Source of the DNA: Vulcanimicrobiota bacterium
GTDB taxonomy: Bacteria > Vulcanimicrobiota > Vulcanimicrobiia > Vulcanimicrobiales > Vulcanimicrobiaceae
DNA: 13,024 nt
Reading direction: 5' to 3'
Assembly: GCA_014304965.1 (NCBI GenBank)
Contig: JACRTZ010000018.1
Coordinates: 1-13,024, forward strand
The notes under the pieces were generated by a model that saw nothing but the letters and a program-made list of their open reading frames with translations, was not told the DNA's origin and did not search any database. The position numbers and the translations under genes are program-made. Positions within the stretch are counted from its first letter, which is position 1, and each line of letters begins with the position of its first letter. Shown in pieces: positions 6,279-13,024 of the stretch.

Positions 6279-7217
6279 CTATCTGATGTGCACCGTGTTG
6301 CGTAGCACGCCGATGCGTTCGATATCCACTTCCATCACGTCGCCGTCTTTGAGGAACTCGGGCGGCGTGCGCGCGAAGCCGACCCCTTCCGGCGTTCCCG
6401 TCGCGATCACGTCACCCGGTTCGAGCGTGCACCCCGCCGAGAGTTCGGCGATGATGCGGCGTACCGAGAAGATCATGGTTGAGGTCGGCGCGGACTGCTT
6501 CTCGATGCCGTTGACGCGCATCTTCACCTCGACCGCTTGCGGATCGTCGAACGCTTCTTTGGGAACGATCCACGGCCCCATCGGACAGGTGTGATCGAGG
6601 GTCTTGCCCTTGAACCACTGCGTCGTCGCTTTCTGGACGTCGCGCGCGGTCACGTCGTTGATGCACGTGTAGCCGAAGACCACGTCGAGCGCGGACTCTT
6701 CGGACACGTCGCGGCAGCGCGTGCCGATGACGACGGCGAGTTCGGCCTCGAAATCGTACTGCTTCGAGAGACGCGCTTGCAGTTCGAGCACTTCGCCGGG
6801 ATCGGCGATCGAGGTCGGCGCCTTCGTGAAAATGGTCGGGACCGCCGGCAGCACGAGGGCCTCGCCGCGAGCGCGCGCGCCCTCTTCGGCGTGGCCGAGG
6901 TAGTTACGTCCGATGCAAAAGACGTTCTTGGGCGGTACGATCGGCGCTTTCAACGTGACGTTCGCCAGCGGCAGCCGTTCGTCGCCGAGCTTGGCGATTG
7001 TCGCGGCCAGAGCGTCGGCATCGAGCGCGACGATCTGCCGCAGGTCGTTGAACGCGTCCGGAAACGGCCGAACGGAATCGAGATCGGCGAGCCCGACGCG
7101 CACGCGGCCGCTCGCATCGGCGAAGCGCACGAAGCGCGCGGTGAATCCGCCGAAGCGCTTGGCGTTCTCGTAGGTGACGGCGTCGTCCAGATCGAGCATC
7201 TGATAGATGGTTGTCAC
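6279..7217 (-). CDS. Fumarylacetoacetate hydrolase (FAH) family protein
   Basis: 312 residues. N-terminal cap region (1-90), then the FAH core: PIVPPKNVFCIGRNYLGHAEE, metal ligands E157 and E159 (YDFEAELAVVIG) and D188 (CINDVTARDVQ), QWFKGKTLDHTCPMGPW (200-216) and GTPEGVGFAR (274-283). Family members act on 2-oxo or diketo acids as hydrolases, hydratases, decarboxylases or isomerases in aromatic and sugar-acid breakdown. The sequence does not tell which. Residues WFKGKTLDHTCPMGP resemble the 2-hydroxyhepta-2,4-diene-dioate isomerase / diketo-deoxy-sugar hydrolase branch. It starts at GTG 7217, nine bases after the upstream DUF5069 gene stops, so the two are co-transcribed and perhaps coupled. 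Confidence 0.92.
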   Translation of the reverse strand: MTTIYQMLDLDDAVTYENAKRFGGFTARFVRFADASGRVRVGLADLDSVRPFPDAFNDLRQIVALDADALAATIAKLGDERLPLANVTLKAPIVPPKNVFCIGRNYLGHAEEGARARGEALVLPAVPTIFTKAPTSIADPGEVLELQARLSKQYDFEAELAVVIGTRCRDVSEESALDVVFGYTCINDVTARDVQKATTQWFKGKTLDHTCPMGPWIVPKEAFDDPQAVEVKMRVNGIEKQSAPTSTMIFSVRRIIAELSAGCTLEPGDVIATGTPEGVGFARTPPEFLKDGDVMEVDIERIGVLRNTVHIR

Positions 7218-7226
7218 TTCCGGCCG

Positions 7227-7595
7227 TCACCGCATGACGGGATAGCGCGATTCCATCTCGGCGCGATGCGCTGTACTGCGAAACGTCCGGTTCTCCAGTT
7301 TCTCGCTGATGGCGTCATACTGCGCGGGGTCGCTGTGTGCGCGAACCCACGCGAGCACGTCCTCGTCGCTCTTGGCGTCGCGCACGGCAGCGATGAAATC
7401 AGTCTCCGGGATTCCCAAATCGTCGAGCAAGATCTTCGACATGCCCGGACCGATCTTGAACGGACCCATCGTGCCGGCGAGTTTTGCCCGGACTTTGTCG
7501 ATCGTTCGCGGCAGGAACGAGATGCCGCCCAACTTCTCCCGCGAGGGGCGCGGCGGGTGCGCGCGGAGGTCGAAATCAGGAATCGTCGTCGTCAT
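7227..7595 (-). CDS. DUF5069-family protein
   Basis: 122 residues. ATG 7595 is chosen because GGAAGG lies seven bases upstream; longer starts at 7634 or 7664 have no such site and would add residues unlike the family. The segment LRAHPPRPSREKLGGISFLPRTIDKVRAKLAG is the typical opening of DUF5069 proteins, a bacterial family of unknown function. There is no signal peptide or membrane segment. C-terminal half: ISEKLENRTF and RYPVMR. It is the first gene of a two-gene minus-strand operon with the FAH-family enzyme, suggesting an accessory role in the same pathway, and is divergent from the aldehyde dehydrogenase with a 67-base gap. Confidence 0.78.
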   Translation of the reverse strand: MTTTIPDFDLRAHPPRPSREKLGGISFLPRTIDKVRAKLAGTMGPFKIGPGMSKILLDDLGIPETDFIAAVRDAKSDEDVLAWVRAHSDPAQYDAISEKLENRTFRSTAHRAEMESRYPVMR

Positions 7596-7602
7596 GCCGG
7601 GG

Positions 7603-7608
7603 CCTTCC
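7603..7608 (-). promoter_or_regulatory. Ribosome binding site of the DUF5069 gene
   Basis: GGAAGG on the minus strand, seven bases before ATG 7595. It decides between this start and two longer options. Confidence 0.65.
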
Positions 7609-7662
7609 GCCACCTCCTCGAAGTATCCGGCCATGGCGACGACGATGCAAGAAGTCCCCCTC

Positions 7663-9105
7663 ATGAAAACCCAAGGCTACGTTGACGGGCGCTGGTGCGG
7701 CAGCGACGACGGCCGCACGTTCGGGGTGACGAACCCCGCGACCGGTGAGACGATTGCCGACGTTCCCCGCATGGGAGCGAGCGAGACGCGCCGCGCCATC
7801 GAAGCAGCCGATAAAGCGCTGCCCGCCTGGCGCTCGCTGCCGGCAAAAGATCGCGGCAAGATCGTGCGCCGCTGGTACGAATTGATCGTCGAACGCACCG
7901 ACGACCTCGCGCGCATCATGACGCTCGAACAAGGCAAGCCGCTCGCGGAAGCGCGCGGAGAGATCGCGCTCGGCGCGGCGTACGTCGAGTGGAACGCCGA
8001 GGAAGCGAAGCGCGTCTACGGCGACGTGATCCCGACGCTCGGTTCGGATCGCCGCATGGTCGTCGTCAAGGCGCCGATCGGCGTGTGCGTCGGCATCACC
8101 CCCTGGAATTTTCCGCACGCGATGGTGACGCGTAAAGCCTCACCGGCGCTCGCCGCGGGCTGCACCTTCGTGCTCAAACCGGCCGAGGCCACGCCGCTCT
8201 CGGCGCTCGCGCTTGCGGCGCTTGCCGAAGAGGCCGGCTTCCCGCCTGGCGTGTTCAACATCGTCACCGGCGACGAGAGCGACGCGCCGGAGATCGGGCG
8301 CGAGATGACGGCAAATCCGATCGTGCGCAAACTGGGATTCACCGGTTCGACACAAGTCGGCAAGCTGCTCATGGAACAGTGCGCGGCAACGGTCAAGAAA
8401 GTGTCGCTCGAACTCGGCGGCAACGCGCCGTTCATCGTGTTCGACGACGCAGACGTTGACGCCGCCGTTTCGGGCGCGCTCGCCGCGAAATTTCGAAACG
8501 CCGGGCAAGTGTGCATCAGCCCGAATCGGCTGTACGTGCAAGCGGGCGTTCACGACGCATTCGTTGCGAAGCTCGGCGAACGCGTCGCGAAGATTCGCGT
8601 CGGTAACGGCCTCGAAGACGGCTCACAAATGGGGCCGCTGATCGAAGAGCAAGGTTTCTCCAAGGTGCTCGCTCACGTCGAAGACGCGCGCAAGCGCGGC
8701 GCCAAAGTCGTCACCGGCGGCTCGCCGCACAAACTCGGAGGCACGTTCTTCGATCCCACCGTTTTGACTGGGGTCACGGCCGACATGCTGATCAGTAACG
8801 AAGAGACGTTCGGCCCGGTTGCCGGCATCGCATCGTTCGACACGGAAGCCAACGCCATCGCGATGGCCAACGATACAGTCTTCGGCCTCGCGGGATATTT
8901 CTACACACGCGACATCGGCCGCGCGTGGCGCGTCGCCGAAGCGCTCGAAACCGGGATGGTCGGCATCAACACGCCACTGATCGCAAACGAGGCGATGCCG
9001 TTCGGAGGCATCAAGCAGTCCGGCATCGGCCGGGAGGGCTCCAAATACGGACTGGAAGAGTGGATGGAGATTCGCTACTTCTGCTTCGGCGGCATCGACA
9101 AATAG
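7663..9105 (+). CDS. gabD: Succinate-semialdehyde-type aldehyde dehydrogenase, NAD(P)-dependent
   Basis: 480 residues, the normal size for succinate semialdehyde dehydrogenases. Catalytic residues: N149 (TPWNFP), K172 (LKPAEATP), E250 (SLELGGNAPF) and C284 (NAGQVCISPNR). GFTGSTQVGK (225-234) is the cofactor-binding turn, and the C-terminus PFGGIKQSGIGREGSKYGLEEWMEIRYFCFGG is typical of this branch. Many relatives read GQTCVCxNR; here the second cysteine is Ile, so no redox-switch pair is possible. 2-Oxoglutarate semialdehyde or another aldehyde acid is an alternative substrate. ATG 7663 is chosen by family length and AAGAAG upstream; ATG 7633 would add ten residues. It is the first gene of an operon with the TonB-like/TPR gene, whose ribosome binding site overlaps this stop codon. 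Confidence 0.88.
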   Translation: MKTQGYVDGRWCGSDDGRTFGVTNPATGETIADVPRMGASETRRAIEAADKALPAWRSLPAKDRGKIVRRWYELIVERTDDLARIMTLEQGKPLAEARGEIALGAAYVEWNAEEAKRVYGDVIPTLGSDRRMVVVKAPIGVCVGITPWNFPHAMVTRKASPALAAGCTFVLKPAEATPLSALALAALAEEAGFPPGVFNIVTGDESDAPEIGREMTANPIVRKLGFTGSTQVGKLLMEQCAATVKKVSLELGGNAPFIVFDDADVDAAVSGALAAKFRNAGQVCISPNRLYVQAGVHDAFVAKLGERVAKIRVGNGLEDGSQMGPLIEEQGFSKVLAHVEDARKRGAKVVTGGSPHKLGGTFFDPTVLTGVTADMLISNEETFGPVAGIASFDTEANAIAMANDTVFGLAGYFYTRDIGRAWRVAEALETGMVGINTPLIANEAMPFGGIKQSGIGREGSKYGLEEWMEIRYFCFGGIDK

Positions 9106-9110
9106 GACGG
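9104..9110 (+). promoter_or_regulatory. Ribosome binding site for a TTG start, overlapping the upstream stop
   Basis: AGGACGG overlaps the TAG stop of the aldehyde dehydrogenase (9103-9105) and lies six bases before TTG 9117. It fixes the TTG as the start of the TonB-like/TPR gene and suggests translational coupling. Confidence 0.7.
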
Positions 9111-9116
9111 TTTCCT

Positions 9117-10412
9117 TTGATCCGCTCGCTTCGCGCCATTCTCTGCGCGCTTCTACCGCTCGCTCCGCTTCAGGCGGCCGCGGCCGCCGTTTCAGGCGCC
9201 CCCAACTCCTATACGCCGCCGAAGTTGCTCGTGGAAGGCTCGGCCCCGACGCCCGCGGCGAGCGGCCGGGTGACCGTGCAGATCTTCATCGCGAAAGACG
9301 GCACGCCCGGCTCGGCCAAGATCGTGCGGTCCAGCAACCATGCCGACGATTCGGCCGCTGTCGAAATCGCGAAGACGTCACGGTACAAAGCCGCCGTTCG
9401 CGGCGGCACGCCCGTTGACGCATTCTATACGATGACGCTCCAATTCAACGGCGCAATCAGCGTCAGGAGCCTCGGCGGAGACGTCGCTCCCGGACTGCGC
9501 GCAGCCAATGCCGCCTTGAACGCCGAGAAATACGGGCTTGCCAAAACACAGGCCGAGTCGTATCTCAGCGCGCACCCTCGCGACGCCGGCGCCGAAAATC
9601 TGCTCGGCGTCGCCGACTTCCTCCTCAAAGATGCCGCGGGAGCCACCGCCGCTTTCGATGCGGGCGGCACGATTCCGCGACGCTTTCGGATCGTCGCGGC
9701 GCGGGCGTACGCGGACGCCGCCATGGAGCAGCTAAAAGCTAAGAACTACGCCCAATCCATCGCGCTCGGCAAGAAGTCTCTGGCATTGCAAGAGAACGTG
9801 AACTCCATGTTCGTCTTGGGAACCGCGTATGCAAACAGTCGGGACTACCCGAACGCCGTCACCGTGCTCGAGCGTGCGCGAGCGCGCGCCGTTTCTTCGC
9901 ACGCCGGGGCGACGACGCTCAACGCGATCGACGTTTCGCTTGCGACCTCGTACATCTTCGGCGGTCAGACCGAGAAGGGCGTCGCGCTCGCCAAAGCGCT
10001 CCGAAAGCGCGACCCTTCGAACACGCGCGTAGACGACGCGCTCGCCACCTATTACAACCAGGAAGCGGTCAAAACGATGAACGCCGGCAAGACGGACGAC
10101 GCGGTCGAACAACTCGAGCAGGCCGCCTCGCTGGCGCCCGCTCGCGCGGTCGCGTTATACGTCCAAGCCGCGAACGTGCTCGCACGCGCGCCCATCGTGG
10201 ATTGGAAGCGCGTTCGCGCCGAGGCCGACAAGGCGCTCGCGCTCGACGGCGGCGACGCGCGCGCGAACTACGTTGCGGGCATCGCCCAAGCGAACGCCGG
10301 CGATACGGCCGGGGCGATTCCGTATCTGCAGCGGGCGAAGGGCGGAACGGGCGCGGATGCCGCCCTGAGCACGGACATCGACGCGGCGCTCAAAAAGCTG
10401 GGGCAAAAGTGA
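9117..10412 (+). CDS. Secreted TonB C-terminal-like domain plus TPR protein
   Basis: 431 residues from TTG 9117. Signal peptide MIRSLRAILCALLPLAPLQA, cut near the Ala run (20-24). Residues about 37-112 (PKLLVEGSAPTPAASGRVTVQIFIAKDG onward) form a TonB C-terminal-like domain: G-x-V-x-V-x-F-x-I-x-x-D-G-x-P-x-x-x-x-I-V-x-S-S, then an A-V-E-I-A-K helix. From about 128 to the end are helical tetratricopeptide-type repeats, such as ALNAEKYGLAKTQAESYLSAHP and FVLGTAYANSRDYPNAVTVL. Free TonB-like domains with TPRs are typical of envelope scaffold proteins, but the partner is unknown. The gene follows the aldehyde dehydrogenase in one operon without an obvious metabolic link. Its TPR part is paralogous to the next gene at a constant 980-base offset. 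Confidence 0.82.
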   Translation: MIRSLRAILCALLPLAPLQAAAAAVSGAPNSYTPPKLLVEGSAPTPAASGRVTVQIFIAKDGTPGSAKIVRSSNHADDSAAVEIAKTSRYKAAVRGGTPVDAFYTMTLQFNGAISVRSLGGDVAPGLRAANAALNAEKYGLAKTQAESYLSAHPRDAGAENLLGVADFLLKDAAGATAAFDAGGTIPRRFRIVAARAYADAAMEQLKAKNYAQSIALGKKSLALQENVNSMFVLGTAYANSRDYPNAVTVLERARARAVSSHAGATTLNAIDVSLATSYIFGGQTEKGVALAKALRKRDPSNTRVDDALATYYNQEAVKTMNAGKTDDAVEQLEQAASLAPARAVALYVQAANVLARAPIVDWKRVRAEADKALALDGGDARANYVAGIAQANAGDTAGAIPYLQRAKGGTGADAALSTDIDAALKKLGQK

Positions 10413-11400
10413 TCGCGACCGTCGGGCAGTACGCGGTCGTCGCGGCCGCCCAGCCCTCGCCCGCTCAGACCGCCGCGACGCGCGCCGACGCCTTGATCCG
10501 CGCGAAAAAATATGACGCAGCGAAAACGTTCTTAGAATCGTACCTCAAGGTGCATCCCGCCGACGCGGAAGCGCACGCGATGCTCGGCGTCACGATGGCG
10601 TATCTCGGCGATCCGATCGCGTCCGCGAATGCTTTCGATGGCGCGGGCGCTCGCCTTCCCGATGCGTTCAAGGGCTTCGCCGCGAAAGCGTACGCCGACG
10701 CGGCGGTCGCCGCTTTCAAAGCCAAGGACGCCAATAAAAGCGTCGCGTTCGCAAGCAAAGGGATCCGGCTCGAGCGATTGCCGGACGCCTTTTTCATCCG
10801 CGCGACGGCATATGTCGAACTCGGGGATTATCCGCACGCCATCGCCGACTTCGAGCAAGCCAAAGCGCAAGCGACCGCCGCCGGCGACAAGGCGGCGTTG
10901 CTGCTGCTCGACACCGCGCTCGTGCGCGCCTACGCGTTCGGCGGCCAGTTCGATAAGAGCGCCGCGCTTGCGGCCGACGTGAAGAAACGCGATGCTGCGA
11001 ACACGCGCGTGGACGACATCCTGGCCGAGTACTTCAACGCGCGCGCAACCGACGCGCTCGCCGCCGGCAAACGCGACGATGCGGTCGCGCTCTACGAATC
11101 GGGCGCCGTTGCGCTCCCTTCGCGTGCGGTGATACTGTACGTCGCCGCTGCGAGCGCCCTCTCCAACGCGCTCTTTCCGGATTGGAAACGCGTCAAGGCC
11201 GAAGCGGACAAGGCTCTTGCGATCGACCCGCTCTCGCCGCGCGCAAACTACATCGCGGCGGTCGCGCTCGAGAGCCAAGGCGATCGCCTCGGAGCGCTCG
11301 CGCTCGTCCGCAAAGCGAAAAACAACCTCACCGCCGGCGACGCCTTCGAAGCGACGGTTGACGGGCTCATCGCGAAACTCGAAGCGCCGGCCGTACGGGT
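9430..11400 (+). repeat. Diverged tandem duplication, unit about 980 bases
   Basis: Matching codons of the two TPR genes are 980 bases apart at both ends of the aligned part: the His codon of SAHP/KVHP at 9573 and 10553, and the Asp codon of DWKR at 10200 and 11180. The copies therefore differ by no net insertion or deletion over at least 630 bases. Because 980 is not a multiple of three, the second copy is read in another frame. The outer borders are approximate. Confidence 0.75.
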
Positions 11401-11422
11401 CGAAGTCGTACCCGCGAAATAA
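10409..11422 (+). CDS. TPR-repeat protein, tandem paralogue of the preceding gene
   Basis: 337 residues starting at GTG 10409, which overlaps the TGA stop of the previous gene (GTGA), so translation is probably coupled. Residues from about 27 align without gaps to residues from about 131 of the upstream protein. Examples: ESYLKVHPADAEA against ESYLSAHPRDAGA, AAKAYADAAV against AARAYADAAM, RDAANTRVDDILAEYFN against RDPSNTRVDDALATYYN, and DWKRVKAEADKALAID against DWKRVRAEADKALALD. In one 67-residue block (207-273 here) 37 residues are identical. It lacks the TonB-like domain and shows no good signal peptide: MIATVGQYAVVAAAQPSPAQ is short and has no positive residue near the start. It may therefore stay in the cytoplasm, be secreted by an unusual leader, or be joined to the first protein by a -1 frameshift. 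Confidence 0.75.
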   Translation: MIATVGQYAVVAAAQPSPAQTAATRADALIRAKKYDAAKTFLESYLKVHPADAEAHAMLGVTMAYLGDPIASANAFDGAGARLPDAFKGFAAKAYADAAVAAFKAKDANKSVAFASKGIRLERLPDAFFIRATAYVELGDYPHAIADFEQAKAQATAAGDKAALLLLDTALVRAYAFGGQFDKSAALAADVKKRDAANTRVDDILAEYFNARATDALAAGKRDDAVALYESGAVALPSRAVILYVAAASALSNALFPDWKRVKAEADKALAIDPLSPRANYIAAVALESQGDRLGALALVRKAKNNLTAGDAFEATVDGLIAKLEAPAVRVEVVPAK

Positions 11423-11440
11423 TACCGCGGCGCTCGCGCG

Positions 11441-13024
11441 TCAGGCGTTTGTCAGAAAGTCGAAATCGCAGCCGCGCTCGGGCCCGAGCACGTGTTCGGC
11501 AAACAGCTTCAGGTAGCCGCGGTCGGGGACCGGCGGTTTGCGCACCTCGCCGAGCCTGCGTTCGATTTCGGCCGCTTCGACCAGCAGGTCCAGGCGTTTT
11601 TCGCGCGCGCTCACTCGGATGCGATCGCCGTCGCGAACCGCGGCGAGCGGCCCGCCGATCGCGGCTTCCGGCGATATGTGGAGGACGACCGCGCCGTAAG
11701 CGGTACCGCTCATGCGGGCGTCGCTGATGCGCAACATGTCGCGAACGCCGCGCGCGAGCAATTTTTTGGGGATCGGTAGGTAGCCGGCTTCCGGCATCCC
11801 GGCCCCGATCGATCCCGCATTCTGCAGCACGAGCACGTCGGACGCTTCGACGTCGAGATCGGGGAGATCGATGCGCGCTGCGAGGTCTTCGAGATTGCGG
11901 AAGACGACCGCCCGGCCTTCGTGCTCGAGCAACGCTCCGTCGGCGGCTGCGGCTTTGAGGATCGCACCGTTGGGCGCGAGGTTGCCGAACAGCGCGACCA
12001 GCGCGTTCCCGGCGAAGAGCGGCGCCGACGCCGCGCGAATCACCTCGCGGTCCACGTACGCGGGAACGCGCGCGAGGCGTTGCGCGAGCGTCTCTCCCGC
12101 AACGTTCAGGACGGACCCGTCGAGCAGCGGGCTCAGCTCGCGCAACAGCGCGCCGAGGCCGCCGGCGGCGTGGAAGTCTTCCATATAGTGGCGTCCGACC
12201 GGCTTGAGATCCACGAGCACGGGCGTATCGGCCGAAAGTTCGTTGAAACGATCGAGCGTCAACGCGATTCCCGCGCGGCCCGCAATGGCGGTTAGGTGAA
12301 TCGCGCCGTTGGTGGACCCGCCAATCGCGAACAGTACGCGCACGGCGTTCTCGACGCTCGCGCGCGTGACAATGCGATCGGGTGTCAGATTTTCCGCCGC
12401 GAGCGCAACGGCTCGCGTTCCGGTAGCTTCCGCCACGCGCAAACGTTCGGCGTGCACGGCAGGCGGCGTAGCGGAGCCCGGCAAGCTCATCCCGAGCGCT
12501 TCCACCAGGCACGCCATCGTGCTCGCCGTCCCCATCACCGCGCAGGTGCCGGCCGACGATGCCAAGTTGCCTTCGACCGAGCGAATCCGGTCCTCGGAAA
12601 GTTCGCCCGCGCGATAGCGCGCCCAATACGCTCGGCAGTCGGTGCACGCGCCCAGACGCGCGCCTTCGAAACGTCCGGTGATCATCGCCCCGACCGGCAA
12701 CGCGATTGCAGGCTTGCCGGCGGAGACGGCTCCCATGACTTGCGCGGGCAGCGTCTTGTCGCAACCGCCGATGAGGACGACCGCATCCATCGGCTGCGCG
12801 CGAATCATCTCCTCGACGTCCATCGCCATCAGGTTGCGAAAAACGAGACTGGTCGGACTCAGATACGGTTCGCCAAGCGAAATCGTCGGAAAGTCGATCG
12901 GCAAACCGCCGGCCGCGAGCACGCCGCGCGACACGGCACTGACCAACTCGGGCATCGTACGATGGCAGTTGTTGAAACCGCTGCCGGACGTCGCGATGCC
13001 GACGATCGGCCGCTCGAGCATAGC
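11441..13024 (-). CDS. IlvD/Edd-family dehydratase (dihydroxy-acid or sugar-acid dehydratase), N-terminus outside window
   Basis: At least 527 codons; the frame stays open to the right edge. Iron-sulfur ligands seen (counted from the ATG at 13021): C19 (SGFNNCHR), C87 (IGGCDKTLP) and C160 (AGTCAVMGTASTM). D88-K89 is the magnesium site, with K89 at the place carbamylated in studied relatives. Further blocks are GAMITGRFEG, GACTDCRAYW, FAIGGSTNGAIHL, FGNLAPNGAILK, LQNAGSIGAGMPEAGYLPIP and RISDARMSGTAYGAVVLHISPEAA. The end RGYLKLFAEHVLGPERGCDFDFL is typical of the arabonate/xylonate-dehydratase-like branch rather than biosynthetic IlvD. Relatives usually have some tens of residues before the first block, so ATG 13021 is probably internal. 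Substrate uncertain: L-arabonate, D-xylonate, another aldonate, or 2,3-dihydroxy acids. It converges on the TPR operon with an 18-base gap. Confidence 0.9.
   Translation of the reverse strand, partial: AMLERPIVGIATSGSGFNNCHRTMPELVSAVSRGVLAAGGLPIDFPTISLGEPYLSPTSLVFRNLMAMDVEEMIRAQPMDAVVLIGGCDKTLPAQVMGAVSAGKPAIALPVGAMITGRFEGARLGACTDCRAYWARYRAGELSEDRIRSVEGNLASSAGTCAVMGTASTMACLVEALGMSLPGSATPPAVHAERLRVAEATGTRAVALAAENLTPDRIVTRASVENAVRVLFAIGGSTNGAIHLTAIAGRAGIALTLDRFNELSADTPVLVDLKPVGRHYMEDFHAAGGLGALLRELSPLLDGSVLNVAGETLAQRLARVPAYVDREVIRAASAPLFAGNALVALFGNLAPNGAILKAAAADGALLEHEGRAVVFRNLEDLAARIDLPDLDVEASDVLVLQNAGSIGAGMPEAGYLPIPKKLLARGVRDMLRISDARMSGTAYGAVVLHISPEAAIGGPLAAVRDGDRIRVSAREKRLDLLVEAAEIERRLGEVRKPPVPDRGYLKLFAEHVLGPERGCDFDFLTNA

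Noticed and set aside
6537..7662. Plus-strand open frame covering the FAH and DUF5069 genes
   Set aside because: Antisense shadow; both minus-strand genes have family motifs and close spacing.
11367..12764. Minus-strand 465-codon frame overlapping the IlvD/Edd gene
   Set aside because: Arg-rich shadow in another frame of the dehydratase, which keeps all three cluster cysteines.
1..13024. tRNA, rRNA, CRISPR array, insertion sequence, phage or toxin-antitoxin genes
   Set aside because: Looked for and not seen: no short regularly spaced repeats, no transposase or integrase motifs, no tRNA-like cloverleaf in the gaps, which are all short.

Overview
The window is a compact, high-GC bacterial chromosome segment (by eye in the mid-60s percent G+C). 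No gap between genes is longer than about 135 bases, and non-ATG starts (GTG, TTG) are common. No rRNA, tRNA, IS element, phage gene or CRISPR array is visible, so the organism cannot be named from sequence. The gene mix (an orphan TctC/Bug-type binding protein, acyl-CoA dehydrogenase, FAH-family enzyme, sugar-acid dehydratase family, TonB-like/TPR proteins) suggests an uncultivated, probably soil-type heterotroph. Eremiobacterota or a betaproteobacterium are guesses only.

Left part (1-1560, minus strand): an M28 metallopeptidase is followed 46 bases downstream by the start of a family-5 (oligopeptide-type) ABC substrate-binding protein that runs off the left edge, a likely peptide-use unit. 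Divergent from it (1656-3340, plus) are an orphan tripartite-tricarboxylate-type binding protein and, overlapping its stop, a DPM1-like family 2 glycosyltransferase with no normal start codon.

Middle (3378-5071): a secreted DUF1264 protein (minus) diverges from a nicotinamidase with a complete catalytic set (plus). The nicotinamidase meets a small secreted Cys-containing protein (minus) tail to tail, sharing the four bases CTAG. Just upstream of that small gene lies a short minus-strand stretch encoding the iron-ligand motif of TauD/TfdA dioxygenases with no gene around it, probably a relic.

Right part (5072-13024): an acyl-CoA dehydrogenase (plus) converges on a two-gene minus-strand operon, DUF5069 protein then FAH-family enzyme. 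Divergent from that operon is a plus-strand operon: a succinate-semialdehyde-type aldehyde dehydrogenase, a secreted TonB-C/TPR protein, and a second TPR protein that is a tandem paralogue of the first. The last gene (minus, cut by the right edge) is an IlvD/Edd-family dehydratase. The dehydratase, FAH enzyme and aldehyde dehydrogenase are the three families used in non-phosphorylative pentose oxidation (Weimberg-type routes), so a sugar-acid catabolic island is possible but unproven. No clear new multi-gene system is evident. The most unusual points are the dioxygenase relic, the out-of-frame tandem duplication of the TPR gene, and the glycosyltransferase start.
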